From: Chengkuizengella marina
Lineage (GTDB): Bacteria; Bacillota; Bacilli; Paenibacillales; KCTC-33759
Length of the DNA stretch: 61,782 bases
Assembly: GCF_009910845.1 (NCBI RefSeq)
Contig: NZ_SIJB01000043.1
Location: 1 to 61,782 of the forward strand
Direction: 5' to 3'
A program made the translations under genes and the position numbers. Positions 34,855 to 44,135 of this stretch are shown piece after piece. Below the pieces are notes generated by a model that saw nothing but the letters and a program-made list of their open reading frames with translations, searched no databases and had not been told where the DNA came from. How positions within the stretch are numbered: position 1 is the first letter of the stretch; every line of letters begins with the position of its first letter.

Positions 34855-36069
34855 TTGATCAAAATAGCGAATTGTACATTCATTATGTTACTCTTGATTA
34901 CTTCTTTAACGGGTTGTTGGAGTCGAAAAGAAATCCCAGAATTAGGTATTGTTTTGGGTATGGGTATCGACAAGACCGACGAGGATAACTTCTTAGTTTC
35001 TTATCAAGTTGTTGATCCTGGAGAAAACACACCTCGGCAAAGTAGTGGAAACAGAACACCTGTATCTCTTTTTCAAGCAAGGGCAGATAATCTTTTTGAA
35101 GCTGCATGGAGAGCTACGATGACAATTCCTCGTAAATTATATTTTTCACATATACGTATTCTTATTATTAGTGAAGAACTCGCAAAGGAAGGAATTAAGA
35201 ATGTGATCGATTTTATGTCTAGGGATCATGAAATGCGTCCTGATTTCTTTGTTATGATTGCAAAGGGACATAGAGCTGAAGATATTCTGAAGGTTTTAAC
35301 CCCATTAGAGAAGATTCCAGCTAATAATATGTTTGACTCTCTGCGAATGTCTGAGCAGAACTGGGCACCAACGTACGGTTTACATTTAGACAAACTGATA
35401 AATGAGATAGTTACAGATGGGAATGAAGCAGCTCTTTCAGGGATTAGAATTGATGGAGAATTAGAAATCGCTGAGAGAAGACTAAATGTAGAAGAGATTA
35501 ACTCCCCTGGTAAATTAGTCATTGAAGGAATAAGCGTGTTTAAGGGGGACAAACTTATAGGCTGGTTTAATGAAGTCGAAAGCAAGGGTTTTAATTACAT
35601 CATTGATAATGTTACATACACGGCAGGACAGATAGAGTGTCCGAACGGTAACGGAGATAAAATAGCTATTGAAATTAGTAGTGCAAAAACAAAGGTAGAC
35701 GTAAAACTTCAAAATGAAAAGCCTTTCTTTGAATTAGAGGTTGATATGATAGGTAATATTGGCGAAGTAGCTTGTAAAATTGATTTGACTAAAACAGAGA
35801 ATATTAATGCAGTAGAAAAGTTAGTTGGAGAGAAAGTCAAAACGCTCATGGAAACAACGATCAAAAAGGCTCAGCAGGAATATAACTCTGACGTCTTTGC
35901 TTTTGGAGATACTGTATATAGAACACATCCTAAAGCATGGAAGGAACTATCTGGAAATTGGGATAAAGAATTTCCTAATTTAGAAGTAAGCATAAGGACA
36001 AATGTGACACTTCGTTCAACAGGAACGCTTAATAATAGCTTTATCCAAAAGTTACCCGTTGAAAAATAG
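34855..36069 (+). CDS. gerC: Ger(x)C germination lipoprotein (second operon)
   Basis: This 404-residue C subunit begins at TTG 34855 after GAAAGAAGTGG. It has a signal with lipobox SLTGC22 and then the GerC motif WSRKEIPELGIVLGMGIDKT. RMSEQNWAPTYGLHLDKLIN and a C-terminal EKVKTLMETTIKKAQQEYNS also match. It is longer than the minus-strand copy because of insertions in the middle. Function as in the first operon. Here gerC precedes gerB. Confidence 0.93.
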   Translation: MIKIANCTFIMLLLITSLTGCWSRKEIPELGIVLGMGIDKTDEDNFLVSYQVVDPGENTPRQSSGNRTPVSLFQARADNLFEAAWRATMTIPRKLYFSHIRILIISEELAKEGIKNVIDFMSRDHEMRPDFFVMIAKGHRAEDILKVLTPLEKIPANNMFDSLRMSEQNWAPTYGLHLDKLINEIVTDGNEAALSGIRIDGELEIAERRLNVEEINSPGKLVIEGISVFKGDKLIGWFNEVESKGFNYIIDNVTYTAGQIECPNGNGDKIAIEISSAKTKVDVKLQNEKPFFELEVDMIGNIGEVACKIDLTKTENINAVEKLVGEKVKTLMETTIKKAQQEYNSDVFAFGDTVYRTHPKAWKELSGNWDKEFPNLEVSIRTNVTLRSTGTLNNSFIQKLPVEK

Positions 36070-36122
36070 ATGTTTACTCATATGAGGCTGAAAATATGTA
36101 TGCTAAAGGAGATGGCTAAAAA

Positions 36123-36353
36123 TTGAAAGTAGTAGGAATCCTTATTGTTGTTGCACTTATTGCATACTTTGAAATTTCACCTATGGCAAAAAAAAAAGAA
36201 ATTAAGGATTTATGGGTTTTTTCCTTTCTGTTATTGATAGGAACTGTTTTAAGTATCATGCTGGCAATTGGAGTAACAATTCCAAACCCTTTAGATGGGC
36301 TGACAAAGGTGTTGAAACCAGTCACTAATTTCATTCTAGGATTATTGGATTAA
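36123..36353 (+). CDS. Small two-TM protein of the germination operon (D-like subunit)
   Basis: This 76-residue protein starts at TTG 36123 behind AAAGGAGATGG. Two membrane helices are seen (about 2-16, VVGILIVVALIAYFEI, and 31-50, FSFLLLIGTVLSIMLAIGV), with a short basic loop between. Small 2TM D-subunit genes are known next to ger operons in Bacillus and modulate receptor activity. The position between gerC and gerB supports this call. The minus-strand operon has none. Confidence 0.7.
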   Translation: MKVVGILIVVALIAYFEISPMAKKKEIKDLWVFSFLLLIGTVLSIMLAIGVTIPNPLDGLTKVLKPVTNFILGLLD

Positions 36354-36413
36354 TTACTCTCAATTCATTACTCTCAATTACAAATAGTTGATGTAAAGGA
36401 AGTGAGAAAAAAG

Positions 36414-37517
36414 ATGCTGGAGCAAAGTAAGATATCGAATAGACAATTAACTATTTTGATCGTTCAATTCATTATAGGAAGTAAAATTTTGTTTGTTCCA
36501 GCTTCTCTAGCAGCAGATTCAGAACAGGATGTTTGGTTATCAGGATTGATTGCTATTGTAGTAGGTGTGTTCGTGGCTTGGTTTTATGCTCATCTTGCAC
36601 TCCAATTCAAAAATCAAGGTATATTGCAGTATAGTGAAATAGTACTAGGGAAGTGGATAGGTAAACTTGTAAACATTGTTCTATGTATATATTTTTTAAT
36701 TATTGCAGCTTTTCTAGTTAGAGATATTGCGGATTTCATGACGATTCAGATTATTCCTGGCACACCTATTCTTGCCATTATGATTGTATTCATGATATTA
36801 ACAATTATTGGTGTTAGGCTAGGCTTAGAAGTACTTAGTAGAGCAGCTGAGATATTTAATCCTTGGGTAATATTTTTACTACTATTATTATTAGTTTCTG
36901 TCTCTACTCAAATTGAATGGAAGAATATGTTTCCTGTTTTTGACCATCAAATGAAACATATTATGAAGTCATCCCTTACTTTTATCACATTCCCATACTT
37001 AGAAATGATTATCTTTCTACAGATCATCCCATATGTAAACAAACCTTCACGTGTAAAAAGAAATATGATTGTGGGAACAGTTCTAGGAGGAGGTATGTTA
37101 GTTGTAGTTACTCTTTTTTGTATCTTAATTTTAGGAGTTGATAGTACGACACGTCATATATATCCAACGTATGCGCTAGCTAAAAAAATTACGATTGGTG
37201 AATTTATTAGCCGGATTGAAGTCATCGTTGCCGGAGTATGGTTTCTTACTATATTCATAAAATTATCTCTCTGTTTATATTTCATAGCAGCTTCCATCGT
37301 ACAATTATTTGCATTAAAAACTTACAAACCACTCACTTTTCCAATTGGAATCATTCTCATTTTTCTTGCCATTATACTTGTGCCCAATATGGCCTACTTA
37401 ACCAATTTTGACGCTACAACATGGATCCCTATTGCTATCATTGTTGGATTCATCCTTCCATTTATTATTTATATTGTGCATAGACTAAAAATAGCAGCAA
37501 GCGGTAAGAAAACTTAA
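36414..37517 (+). CDS. gerB: Germination receptor permease (GerB, second operon)
   Basis: This 367-residue, about ten-helix permease of the GerAB type starts MLEQSKISNRQLTILIVQFI, then GSKILFVPASLAADSEQDVW and an ILSRAAEIF-type centre (VLSRAAEIFNPWVIFLLLL). The start chosen is ATG 36414, 8 bases after the ribosome site AAGGAAGTGAG; an in-frame GTG 36402 is inside that site. It closes the A-C-D-B operon. Confidence 0.92.
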   Translation: MLEQSKISNRQLTILIVQFIIGSKILFVPASLAADSEQDVWLSGLIAIVVGVFVAWFYAHLALQFKNQGILQYSEIVLGKWIGKLVNIVLCIYFLIIAAFLVRDIADFMTIQIIPGTPILAIMIVFMILTIIGVRLGLEVLSRAAEIFNPWVIFLLLLLLVSVSTQIEWKNMFPVFDHQMKHIMKSSLTFITFPYLEMIIFLQIIPYVNKPSRVKRNMIVGTVLGGGMLVVVTLFCILILGVDSTTRHIYPTYALAKKITIGEFISRIEVIVAGVWFLTIFIKLSLCLYFIAASIVQLFALKTYKPLTFPIGIILIFLAIILVPNMAYLTNFDATTWIPIAIIVGFILPFIIYIVHRLKIAASGKKT

Positions 37518-37594
37518 CAAGTATTGATTATCTAGGTGATAATCCCCCTATATCCCTTCATTAAACTAAAGCGTTTTGTCTTTGCAGTACATTC

Positions 37595-37623
37595 TTGAGA
37601 AGTACACCATATTTTACTATTAT
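37595..37623 (+). promoter_or_regulatory. Promoter of the homogentisate operon
   Basis: TTGAGA (37595-37600) and TATTAT (37618-37623) are 17 bp apart, 45 bp before hppD. No operator is obvious nearby. Confidence 0.55.
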
Positions 37624-37667
37624 AAAATTGTGAATAATTAAAAACTTTTGATAATGGGGGATTTTCA

Positions 37668-38780
37668 ATGGAGAAACAAGTACTGGAAAGTCAAGATCTT
37701 GAACAATTTTTCCCTGTAAGTAACGTAGATTATATTGAATTTTATGTAGGGAATGCAAAACAGGCATGTCATTATTTTTGTAAGACTTTTGGTTTTGAGG
37801 CTATTGCTTATTCTGGATTAGAAACAGGTAATCGAGAGACGGTATCATATGTTATACAACAAAATAATATTCGCTATATTCTAACTGGTACATTAGAAGA
37901 ATCTAACCCTGTTAGTGCATTTGTTAAAAAACATGGTGATGGAGCTAGAGACGTAGCTTTAGTCGTTGAGAATGTTGAAAGCGCTTATACTGAAGCAGTT
38001 AAACGCGGTGCCATTGAAATTTTACCTCCAACAACATTGAAAGATGATCATGGATCAATAAAAAAGGCGATTATCGGGACTTACGGTGATACCATTCATA
38101 GTTTAATTGAACGTACCAACTATAATGGAACGTTTTTGCCAGGTTATGAACCAATTAGCATGAACATTCCATATGAGAGTACAGGTTTAGTAGCTGTTGA
38201 TCATGTAGTTGGAAATGTAGAAGAAATGGATGAATGGGTTAGTTATTATGAGAATGTCATGGGATTTAAACAGCTCCTTCATTTTGATGATGACGATATT
38301 AGTACAGAATATTCTGCTCTTATGTCCAAAGTGATGACAAATGGAGGTAGAATAAAATTTCCAATTAATGAACCTGCTGAAGGGAAGAGAAAATCACAAA
38401 TTCAGGAATACTTAGAATTTAATAATGGGGCAGGTGTTCAACATATAGCTCTATTAACAGAAGACATTATTGAAACGGTTTGGTTGTTGAGAAAAAATGG
38501 TGTAGAATTTTTAGACACTCCTGATTCGTATTATGATATGTTATCTGAGCGTGTTGGGAAAATTGATGAAGAAGTAGAGAAACTTAAGCAATTAAAAATA
38601 TTAGTAGATCGTGATGATGAAGGATATTTATTACAAATTTTTACAAAACCAATTGTTGATCGCCCTACATTATTTATAGAAATCATACAAAGAAAAGGTG
38701 CAAGAGGATTTGGAGAAGGGAATTTTAAAGCATTATTTGAATCAATTGAACGTGAGCAAGCAAGAAGAGGTAATTTATAG
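37668..38780 (+). CDS. hppD: 4-hydroxyphenylpyruvate dioxygenase
   Basis: This 370-residue Fe(II) enzyme converts 4-hydroxyphenylpyruvate to homogentisate, the second step of tyrosine breakdown. Iron ligands are visible as His179 (VDHVVGN), His259 (GVQHIALLT) and Glu338 (FIEIIQRKGA). The C-terminus carries the conserved GARGFGEGNFKALFESIERE. ATG 37668 follows ATGGGGGA. It is the first gene of a four-gene operon with a flavin-reductase-like gene, a FAH-family gene and hmgA. Confidence 0.96.
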   Translation: MEKQVLESQDLEQFFPVSNVDYIEFYVGNAKQACHYFCKTFGFEAIAYSGLETGNRETVSYVIQQNNIRYILTGTLEESNPVSAFVKKHGDGARDVALVVENVESAYTEAVKRGAIEILPPTTLKDDHGSIKKAIIGTYGDTIHSLIERTNYNGTFLPGYEPISMNIPYESTGLVAVDHVVGNVEEMDEWVSYYENVMGFKQLLHFDDDDISTEYSALMSKVMTNGGRIKFPINEPAEGKRKSQIQEYLEFNNGAGVQHIALLTEDIIETVWLLRKNGVEFLDTPDSYYDMLSERVGKIDEEVEKLKQLKILVDRDDEGYLLQIFTKPIVDRPTLFIEIIQRKGARGFGEGNFKALFESIEREQARRGNL

Positions 38781-38837
38781 ATACCCCAAAAAGTGAACAA
38801 TATTCAAAGATGTTTATACAACTGGAGGTGATTCTTT

Positions 38838-39464
38838 TTGATTATTGAACCCAGAACGATCCCCTGGAAAGATGCTTATAAGTTATTAATTGGATCTGTC
38901 TTACCACGCCCAATTGCATTTGTTTCTACTGTTGATCATGAGGGGCGTGCAAACCTCGCTCCATTTAGTTTTTTTACCTGCATAAGTGCTGATCCGATGC
39001 TCATTTGTTTTGCTCCAATGGTTCGAGGCAGTGATGGAGCTAAAAAGGATACTTTAAAAAATATTGAAGCAACTGAGCAGTTTATCATAAATATTGTAAG
39101 TGAAGATATCATTAATCAAGTGAATGAATGTGCAACAGAATATCCTTATGAGATAGATGAATTTATAGTTTCTGGGTTAAAAAAAGAGGCTGGACATAAA
39201 GTTAATATACCTCGAGTGAAAGAAAGCCAAGTTCATTTGGAATGTACATTATATGAATTACACCATTATGGATCACATCCTGGTTCAGGAAGCTTAGTCA
39301 TTGGCAAAGTTGAACTAATAAATGTTGCAGACCACTTATATGAAGATGGGAAAATAAATACAAATAAATTGAATCCAATTGGTAGATTAGCTGGTCAATC
39401 ATATACGAGAGCGATAAGCGACACTTTTATATTAAATAGAAAAAAAAGTGGTGATTCAAAGTGA
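38838..39464 (+). CDS. Flavin reductase-like (DIM6/NTAB) protein in the homogentisate operon
   Basis: This 208-residue FMN-binding split-barrel protein begins at TTG 38838 after TGGAGGTG. It has the FMN-binding LIGSVLPRPIAFVSTVD (about 14-30), then NLAPFSFFTCISADPML. Members are NAD(P)H:flavin reductases or flavin-dependent oxygenase partners. No step of the known homogentisate pathway needs it, so it may support a side reaction or protect intermediates; that is inference. Its last four bases overlap the FAH-family gene. Confidence 0.85.
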   Translation: MIIEPRTIPWKDAYKLLIGSVLPRPIAFVSTVDHEGRANLAPFSFFTCISADPMLICFAPMVRGSDGAKKDTLKNIEATEQFIINIVSEDIINQVNECATEYPYEIDEFIVSGLKKEAGHKVNIPRVKESQVHLECTLYELHHYGSHPGSGSLVIGKVELINVADHLYEDGKINTNKLNPIGRLAGQSYTRAISDTFILNRKKSGDSK

Positions 39465-40366
39465 AATATGTCACCTTTCGTACAGAAACTGGACCTATGC
39501 GAGCTGGGTGGTTAGATGGAGACAAAGTCATTGATATGAGTGAAGCTAGTCATGGGAAACTTCCAAATTGTTTACTTACTTTTATTGAAAATTATGACAC
39601 ATACTATACTTTAATAGAGGATATAGCTCATGAGAAATCTATATATCCTTTAGAAAAGGTTACACTTTGTGCACCATTACCTCATCCACCAAGTGTTCGA
39701 GACTTTTATGCTTTTGAAGAACATGTAAAAACGGCTCGAGAGAAACGTGGTTTGACTGTTATTCCTGAGTGGTATGAGATCCCTGTTTTTTATTTTACAA
39801 ACCATAAAGCAATAACAGGACCTGAAGAATCGATTGAAAAACCGAAGAACTGTTCTCGTTTAGATTTTGAGCTTGAACTTGCTTGTGTAATTGGTAAAAA
39901 GGGGAGAAACATTACAGCAGACCAAGCAGAACAATATATATTTGGTTATACAATCATGAACGATTGGAGTGCACGTGACATACAGGCTAAGGAAATGAAG
40001 GTAGGTCTAGGTCCTGCAAAAGGGAAAGACTTCGCCACCTCACTCGGTCCATTTATAGCTACAGCAGATGAGATAAATCAATATAAGGTTGGAGATCGTT
40101 TTCAATTAGAAATGACGGCATCGGTAAATGGTAAGCGATTATCTAAGGGGAATTTTCAGAGTATTTATTATTCCTTTGCAGAAATGATCGAACGTGCTTC
40201 ACAAAATGTAACATTATATCCTGGTGATATCATCGGCTCAGGAACAGTAGGAAGTGGATGTATATTAGAGTTAGGTACTGATGTACATCGGTGGTTGGAA
40301 CCAGGTGATGTGGTTGAACTTGAAATTACAGGGCTTGGAGTATTGAGAAATAAAATTGTTGAGTAA
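39461..40366 (+). CDS. Fumarylacetoacetate hydrolase family protein
   Basis: This 301-residue FAH-family enzyme starts at GTG 39461, overlapping the upstream stop. The metal-binding motif is LDFELELACVIGKKGRN (about 135-151), then MNDWSARDIQ and GPFIATADE; the C-terminus has GSGTVGSGCILELG. In a homogentisate operon the expected reaction is fumarylacetoacetate to fumarate and acetoacetate. It is shorter than the animal FAH, as usual for bacterial members, and the family also contains other beta-diketone hydrolases. Confidence 0.88.
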   Translation: MKYVTFRTETGPMRAGWLDGDKVIDMSEASHGKLPNCLLTFIENYDTYYTLIEDIAHEKSIYPLEKVTLCAPLPHPPSVRDFYAFEEHVKTAREKRGLTVIPEWYEIPVFYFTNHKAITGPEESIEKPKNCSRLDFELELACVIGKKGRNITADQAEQYIFGYTIMNDWSARDIQAKEMKVGLGPAKGKDFATSLGPFIATADEINQYKVGDRFQLEMTASVNGKRLSKGNFQSIYYSFAEMIERASQNVTLYPGDIIGSGTVGSGCILELGTDVHRWLEPGDVVELEITGLGVLRNKIVE

Positions 40367-40380
40367 GGGAGAGGGGTACA

Positions 40381-41532
40381 TTGTACTATCGTCAAATGGG
40401 CTCGATTCCAAAGAAACGTCACACACAATTCAAAAAAGAAGATAACTCACTTTTTTGTGAGCAAGTAATGGGTACAAAAGGCTTTTCAGGGACACAATCC
40501 ATTTTATATCATTACAATATGCCTACCACAGTTAAGGAATCCAAAATTTATCCAATCAATCAATTAAAGTATGAGAAGAGCACTCCATTAAAGCACAGGC
40601 ATTTGCTAACAGATAAGTGTGGAAAGAATAAAGATGCTATATTAGGAAGGCAATATATGTTAGGAAACGATGATCTAGTTATTGGAGTTGTCAAACCTAC
40701 AGAAGAAATGGAATATTTTTATCGAAATGGTGATGGTGACGAGTTGTTATTTGTTCATCATGGTTCAGGAAAAATTGAAACGATATTCGGTAGTATCTTT
40801 TACAATGAAGGGGATTATATCGTTATACCTATAGGGACGATTTATCGTGTCCTACCAGACACTAGTGAACAGCAGACACTTCTCATTGTTGAAGCAAACA
40901 GTCAAATAACGACCCCTAGAAGATATCGGAATGAATATGGCCAATTGCTTGAACATAGTCCTTTTTGTGAGCGGGATATACATGGACCTGAAAAATTAGA
41001 AACATATGATCTAAAGGGAGAGTATACTGTTTTAACGAAATCAAGAGGAATGATGACTGATCATACGTTTCTGAATCATCCATTTGATGTTATTGGCTGG
41101 GATGGTTATTTATATCCATGGAAATTTAGTATTCATGACTTTGAACCAATTACGGGACGTATTCACCAACCACCGCCAGTGCACCAAACGTTTGAAGGTC
41201 ATAATTTTGTTATTTGTTCCTTCGTACCTAGACTTTATGATTACCATCCTGATGCTATCCCAGCACCTTACTATCATAGCAATGTAAATAGCGATGAAGT
41301 CCTTTATTATGTTGATGGTAATTTTATGAGTCGTAAAGGAGTAACTGAAGGTTCCATAACTCTTCATCCTAGTGGTATTCCACATGGACCCCATCCTGGA
41401 AAAATAGAAGCTAGTATTGGTAAAAAAGAAACTGCAGAACTTGCTGTCATGATTGATACGTTTAAACCATTAAAGGTTGTATCTGAAGCAACACTGATCG
41501 AAGACCATGAATATATGTCAAGTTGGATGTAA
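40381..41532 (+). CDS. hmgA: Homogentisate 1,2-dioxygenase
   Basis: This 383-residue Fe(II) enzyme opens the homogentisate ring to 4-maleylacetoacetate. Iron ligands fit His299 and Glu306 (YYHSNVNSDEVLYYV) and His335 (GIPHGPHPG). VIGWDGYLYPWKFSIHDFEP is the conserved central motif. It is shorter than the human enzyme but normal for bacilli. TTG 40381 follows GGGAGAGGGG. Maleylacetoacetate isomerase is not in the window, so either it is elsewhere or isomerisation is spontaneous. Confidence 0.93.
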   Translation: MYYRQMGSIPKKRHTQFKKEDNSLFCEQVMGTKGFSGTQSILYHYNMPTTVKESKIYPINQLKYEKSTPLKHRHLLTDKCGKNKDAILGRQYMLGNDDLVIGVVKPTEEMEYFYRNGDGDELLFVHHGSGKIETIFGSIFYNEGDYIVIPIGTIYRVLPDTSEQQTLLIVEANSQITTPRRYRNEYGQLLEHSPFCERDIHGPEKLETYDLKGEYTVLTKSRGMMTDHTFLNHPFDVIGWDGYLYPWKFSIHDFEPITGRIHQPPPVHQTFEGHNFVICSFVPRLYDYHPDAIPAPYYHSNVNSDEVLYYVDGNFMSRKGVTEGSITLHPSGIPHGPHPGKIEASIGKKETAELAVMIDTFKPLKVVSEATLIEDHEYMSSWM

Positions 41533-41564
41533 AAGCATTAATTTATATATTGTCATTGTTATTT

Positions 41565-41608
41565 AGCATAAGCGCAATTTGCTTATGCTTTTAATTTTGT
41601 TTTTTTCT
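41565..41608 (+). terminator. Terminator of the homogentisate operon
   Basis: AGCATAAGC and GCTTATGCT arms around GCAATTT are followed by a T-rich tract. Confidence 0.8.
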
Positions 41609-41656
41609 TACATATAAGAATCCAAGAATCCTGAATGAACATACATGCCTTACATA

Positions 41657-41706
41657 AAAATACCCTATTGATAGACAATTTAAGTGAAATGTCTAATCAA
41701 TAGGGT
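41657..41706 (-). terminator. Terminator of the small secreted protein gene
   Basis: On the minus strand, GTACCCTATTGATTAGACA pairs with TGTCTATCAATAGGGTA through one bulge, and TTTTTAT follows. Confidence 0.75.
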
Positions 41707-41717
41707 ACTACTCTGAA

Positions 41718-41945
41718 CTACCAATCCATATATTCTTCTCTATTTGAATTTCCATTTCCATGACAATCATTGTACATATCCTCTAATTGTTTATCAGACC
41801 AGTTTGGATGCATTTGTTCCATAAAAGGAAGCATTTCATCAAAATTAAATAGGCTAATTTCTTGATCCGTTTCGTGAGCGTATACTGCAGTTCCAATGGT
41901 AAATAACATGATTACAAGCAATAATGATATCCATCTTTTTTTCAT
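41718..41945 (-). CDS. Small secreted protein
   Basis: This 75-residue protein has a cleavable signal peptide (about 1-24, ending TAVYA then HETD). The mature part has MLPFMEQMHPNWSDKQLEDM, then YNDCHGNGN. The single Cys-His pair recalls small heme- or metal-binding peptides, but there is no firm family. The start is ATG 41945 behind GAGGTG; an in-frame GTG at 41954 overlaps that site. It is monocistronic. Confidence 0.55.
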   Translation of the reverse strand: MKKRWISLLLVIMLFTIGTAVYAHETDQEISLFNFDEMLPFMEQMHPNWSDKQLEDMYNDCHGNGNSNREEYMDW

Positions 41946-42151
41946 GTTCAACACCTCACATCTTATTTATACTTGTAATTTAACAAACAAATGTGCAGAT
42001 TCTATGTGGAAAGTTTGATAAAAATTTGAATGATTTGAAAATATCTTAAGTAAATAAAGTTGACTTCAAAATAGAATTAGTGTACTATGTAACTAGATCA
42101 CTAAAACAATATAACAATTAAATTATTGACACATATTTGAGGAGGATTTTT

Positions 42152-42964
42152 ATGGATTCTTGGATAGGATTATTAAAAAAAGATTTTTTATTAATGAAAA
42201 ACAGACTATTGGTTTTTTTATTAATTGATTTAGCTGCATTTGCATTAGGTTGGTATTTGCATATTCGTGAAATCGGATTTGTTCAACAACCAGAATTAAA
42301 TTGGGTGCTGTATGATAATAATGATTTGATCAAATTTATACCTCTCGTAATAGCTATAGGAATACATGTGCTTTTTATAGGGAATTACATTTTGATGAGT
42401 TTAAACAAAGAAGGGAAACAGTTACATTTGTGGCTTCACAATCCACAGTCAGCAATTGTTTTGTTAGGGAGCAAATTAGTGAACGGTTTCATTGCATTGA
42501 TTTTATCTTTAGGATTATTAATCATTCTTACGACGATCAATTTAATTCCTTTTTTATCTGAAGTGAGTTTTTACCTGGGAGACTTAACAAAATTGCTACT
42601 TTATTTTGTAGTAAATATAATTTTCTTATCACTTTTAATAGGTATATGTTTCATGTTTTTCTGGACGATTTATCATGTACTTAAAAGTCGAATTGGTAGA
42701 TGGAGTGTGTTAGTTCTTATCATCCTCATTAATTTATTCATATGGATGTTTGTAAGTTTGGAAAGCACTGCTGTTTATAATCAATTGGTTCAATGGGGTG
42801 AATATAAGCTTGAATTTTCAACACTTGAATCTTTTAACTATAGTGATGGTGAATTTGATCAGATGATTACTAATTATTTAGGTAAAAATTTGTTTGATAC
42901 TATATTTGCATTATTATTATTTGTTATTTCAGCATGGGTGATAGAAAAGAAGGTCGAGGTGTAA
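42152..42964 (+). CDS. ABC transporter membrane protein
   Basis: This 270-residue protein has about six membrane helices (about 16-36, 66-86, 112-136, 145-170, 186-205, 247-265). ABC-2-type permeases have this layout. The start follows GAGGAGG. It lies three bases before the GntR gene and is in the same operon with the ATPase; the three form one regulated exporter. Cargo is unknown. Confidence 0.75.
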   Translation: MDSWIGLLKKDFLLMKNRLLVFLLIDLAAFALGWYLHIREIGFVQQPELNWVLYDNNDLIKFIPLVIAIGIHVLFIGNYILMSLNKEGKQLHLWLHNPQSAIVLLGSKLVNGFIALILSLGLLIILTTINLIPFLSEVSFYLGDLTKLLLYFVVNIIFLSLLIGICFMFFWTIYHVLKSRIGRWSVLVLIILINLFIWMFVSLESTAVYNQLVQWGEYKLEFSTLESFNYSDGEFDQMITNYLGKNLFDTIFALLLFVISAWVIEKKVEV

Positions 42965-42967
42965 TAA

Positions 42968-43339
42968 ATGGATGATTTTCAAGCCACAAAACCAATATAT
43001 ATGCAGTTAGTGGAACGAATTAATCATAAAATTGTACGAAATGAATTACGTGCAGGAGAGAAATTGAAATCAGTTCGTGATATGGCTGTTGAATCCGGAG
43101 TAAACCCAAATACTGTACAGCGTACGTATAGTGAGTTAGAAAGGATGGATATTGTGGAAACGAAAAGAGGTCAGGGAACATTTGTAACGGAAGATGAAAT
43201 GAAATTAAATGAGTTAAGAGATAGTCTGAAAAACGAACATATTTCAAGGTTTATTACTCAAATGGCAGACATGGGATTTAGTAAAGATGAAACGGTGAAG
43301 GGTTTGCAAGATTATATTGAACAACAGGAGGTAGAGTAA
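42968..43339 (+). CDS. GntR family regulator (YtrA-like)
   Basis: This 123-residue short GntR protein has the winged HTH KPIYMQLVERINHKIVRNEL, then LKSVRDMAVESGVNPNTVQR. The short C-terminal dimer helix (about 76-120) is the YtrA subfamily form, which pairs with ABC transporters for cell-wall antibiotic stress. It sits between the permease and ATPase genes, which points to autoregulation of the operon. Confidence 0.88.
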   Translation: MDDFQATKPIYMQLVERINHKIVRNELRAGEKLKSVRDMAVESGVNPNTVQRTYSELERMDIVETKRGQGTFVTEDEMKLNELRDSLKNEHISRFITQMADMGFSKDETVKGLQDYIEQQEVE

Positions 43340-43340
43340 A

Positions 43341-44036
43341 ATGATTGTGTTTGAAAATGTTTCAAAAAGTTATTTAACACAAAAAGCATTAGATAACGTG
43401 AACTTGAAAATACCTAACGGAAAAATTGTTGGCATTATTGGAGAAAATGGAAGTGGGAAATCAACGATGCTAAAACTGATGGCCGGATTAATTCGTCCTT
43501 CAAAAGGATCAGTGAAAGTCAATGATATTCCAGCAAATCGAAAAGTAAGTGAAATCGTCACTTATTTATCTGAACTTGATGCTTATTATGTCATGTACAC
43601 TGTAAAACAAACCATTAATTTCTTTTCTACTCAATTTAAGGATTTTGATTTAACTAAAGCATATAAAATTATGGAGTTTATGAAATTAGACCCCGACCAA
43701 AAAGTGAAAAACCTTTCAAAAGGAAATAGAGGTCGGTTAAGAATCGTATTGTCGCTTGCTAGAGATGTCCCTTATATTATTTTAGATGAACCTTTTTCAG
43801 GACTAGACCCTATGGTACGTGAATCTGTAGTCAAAGGATTGCTTTCATATATAGATTTAGAGAGACAGACAGTGATTATTACAACCCATGAAATTCAAGA
43901 GGTGGAAGCACTTTTAGATATGATTATTGTGATTCGAAATGGGCGAATTCTAGATATGAAAGAGGTAGAGCATTTGCATGAAAAAGAGCAAAAGAGTGTT
44001 GTGGAATGGTTGAAAAAAGTATATGAGGCTAGTTGA
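43341..44036 (+). CDS. ABC transporter ATP-binding protein
   Basis: This 231-residue ATPase has Walker A GENGSGKST (about 34-42), signature LSKGNRGRL, Walker B IILDEPFSGLDP and the H-loop ITTHE. The signature is atypical (LSKGN rather than LSGGQ), as in YtrB/YxlF-type exporters. It works with the permease at 42152 and is controlled by the GntR protein between them. Confidence 0.9.
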   Translation: MIVFENVSKSYLTQKALDNVNLKIPNGKIVGIIGENGSGKSTMLKLMAGLIRPSKGSVKVNDIPANRKVSEIVTYLSELDAYYVMYTVKQTINFFSTQFKDFDLTKAYKIMEFMKLDPDQKVKNLSKGNRGRLRIVLSLARDVPYIILDEPFSGLDPMVRESVVKGLLSYIDLERQTVIITTHEIQEVEALLDMIIVIRNGRILDMKEVEHLHEKEQKSVVEWLKKVYEAS

Positions 44037-44135
44037 TAAGTTCTAAAAAAATGAAAGAGATCTTAAAAGATTATATGAATAGGGTTCACCAGATATAATT
44101 AACTAAATTAATGTTATCTAACTTGGAGGTGACAC

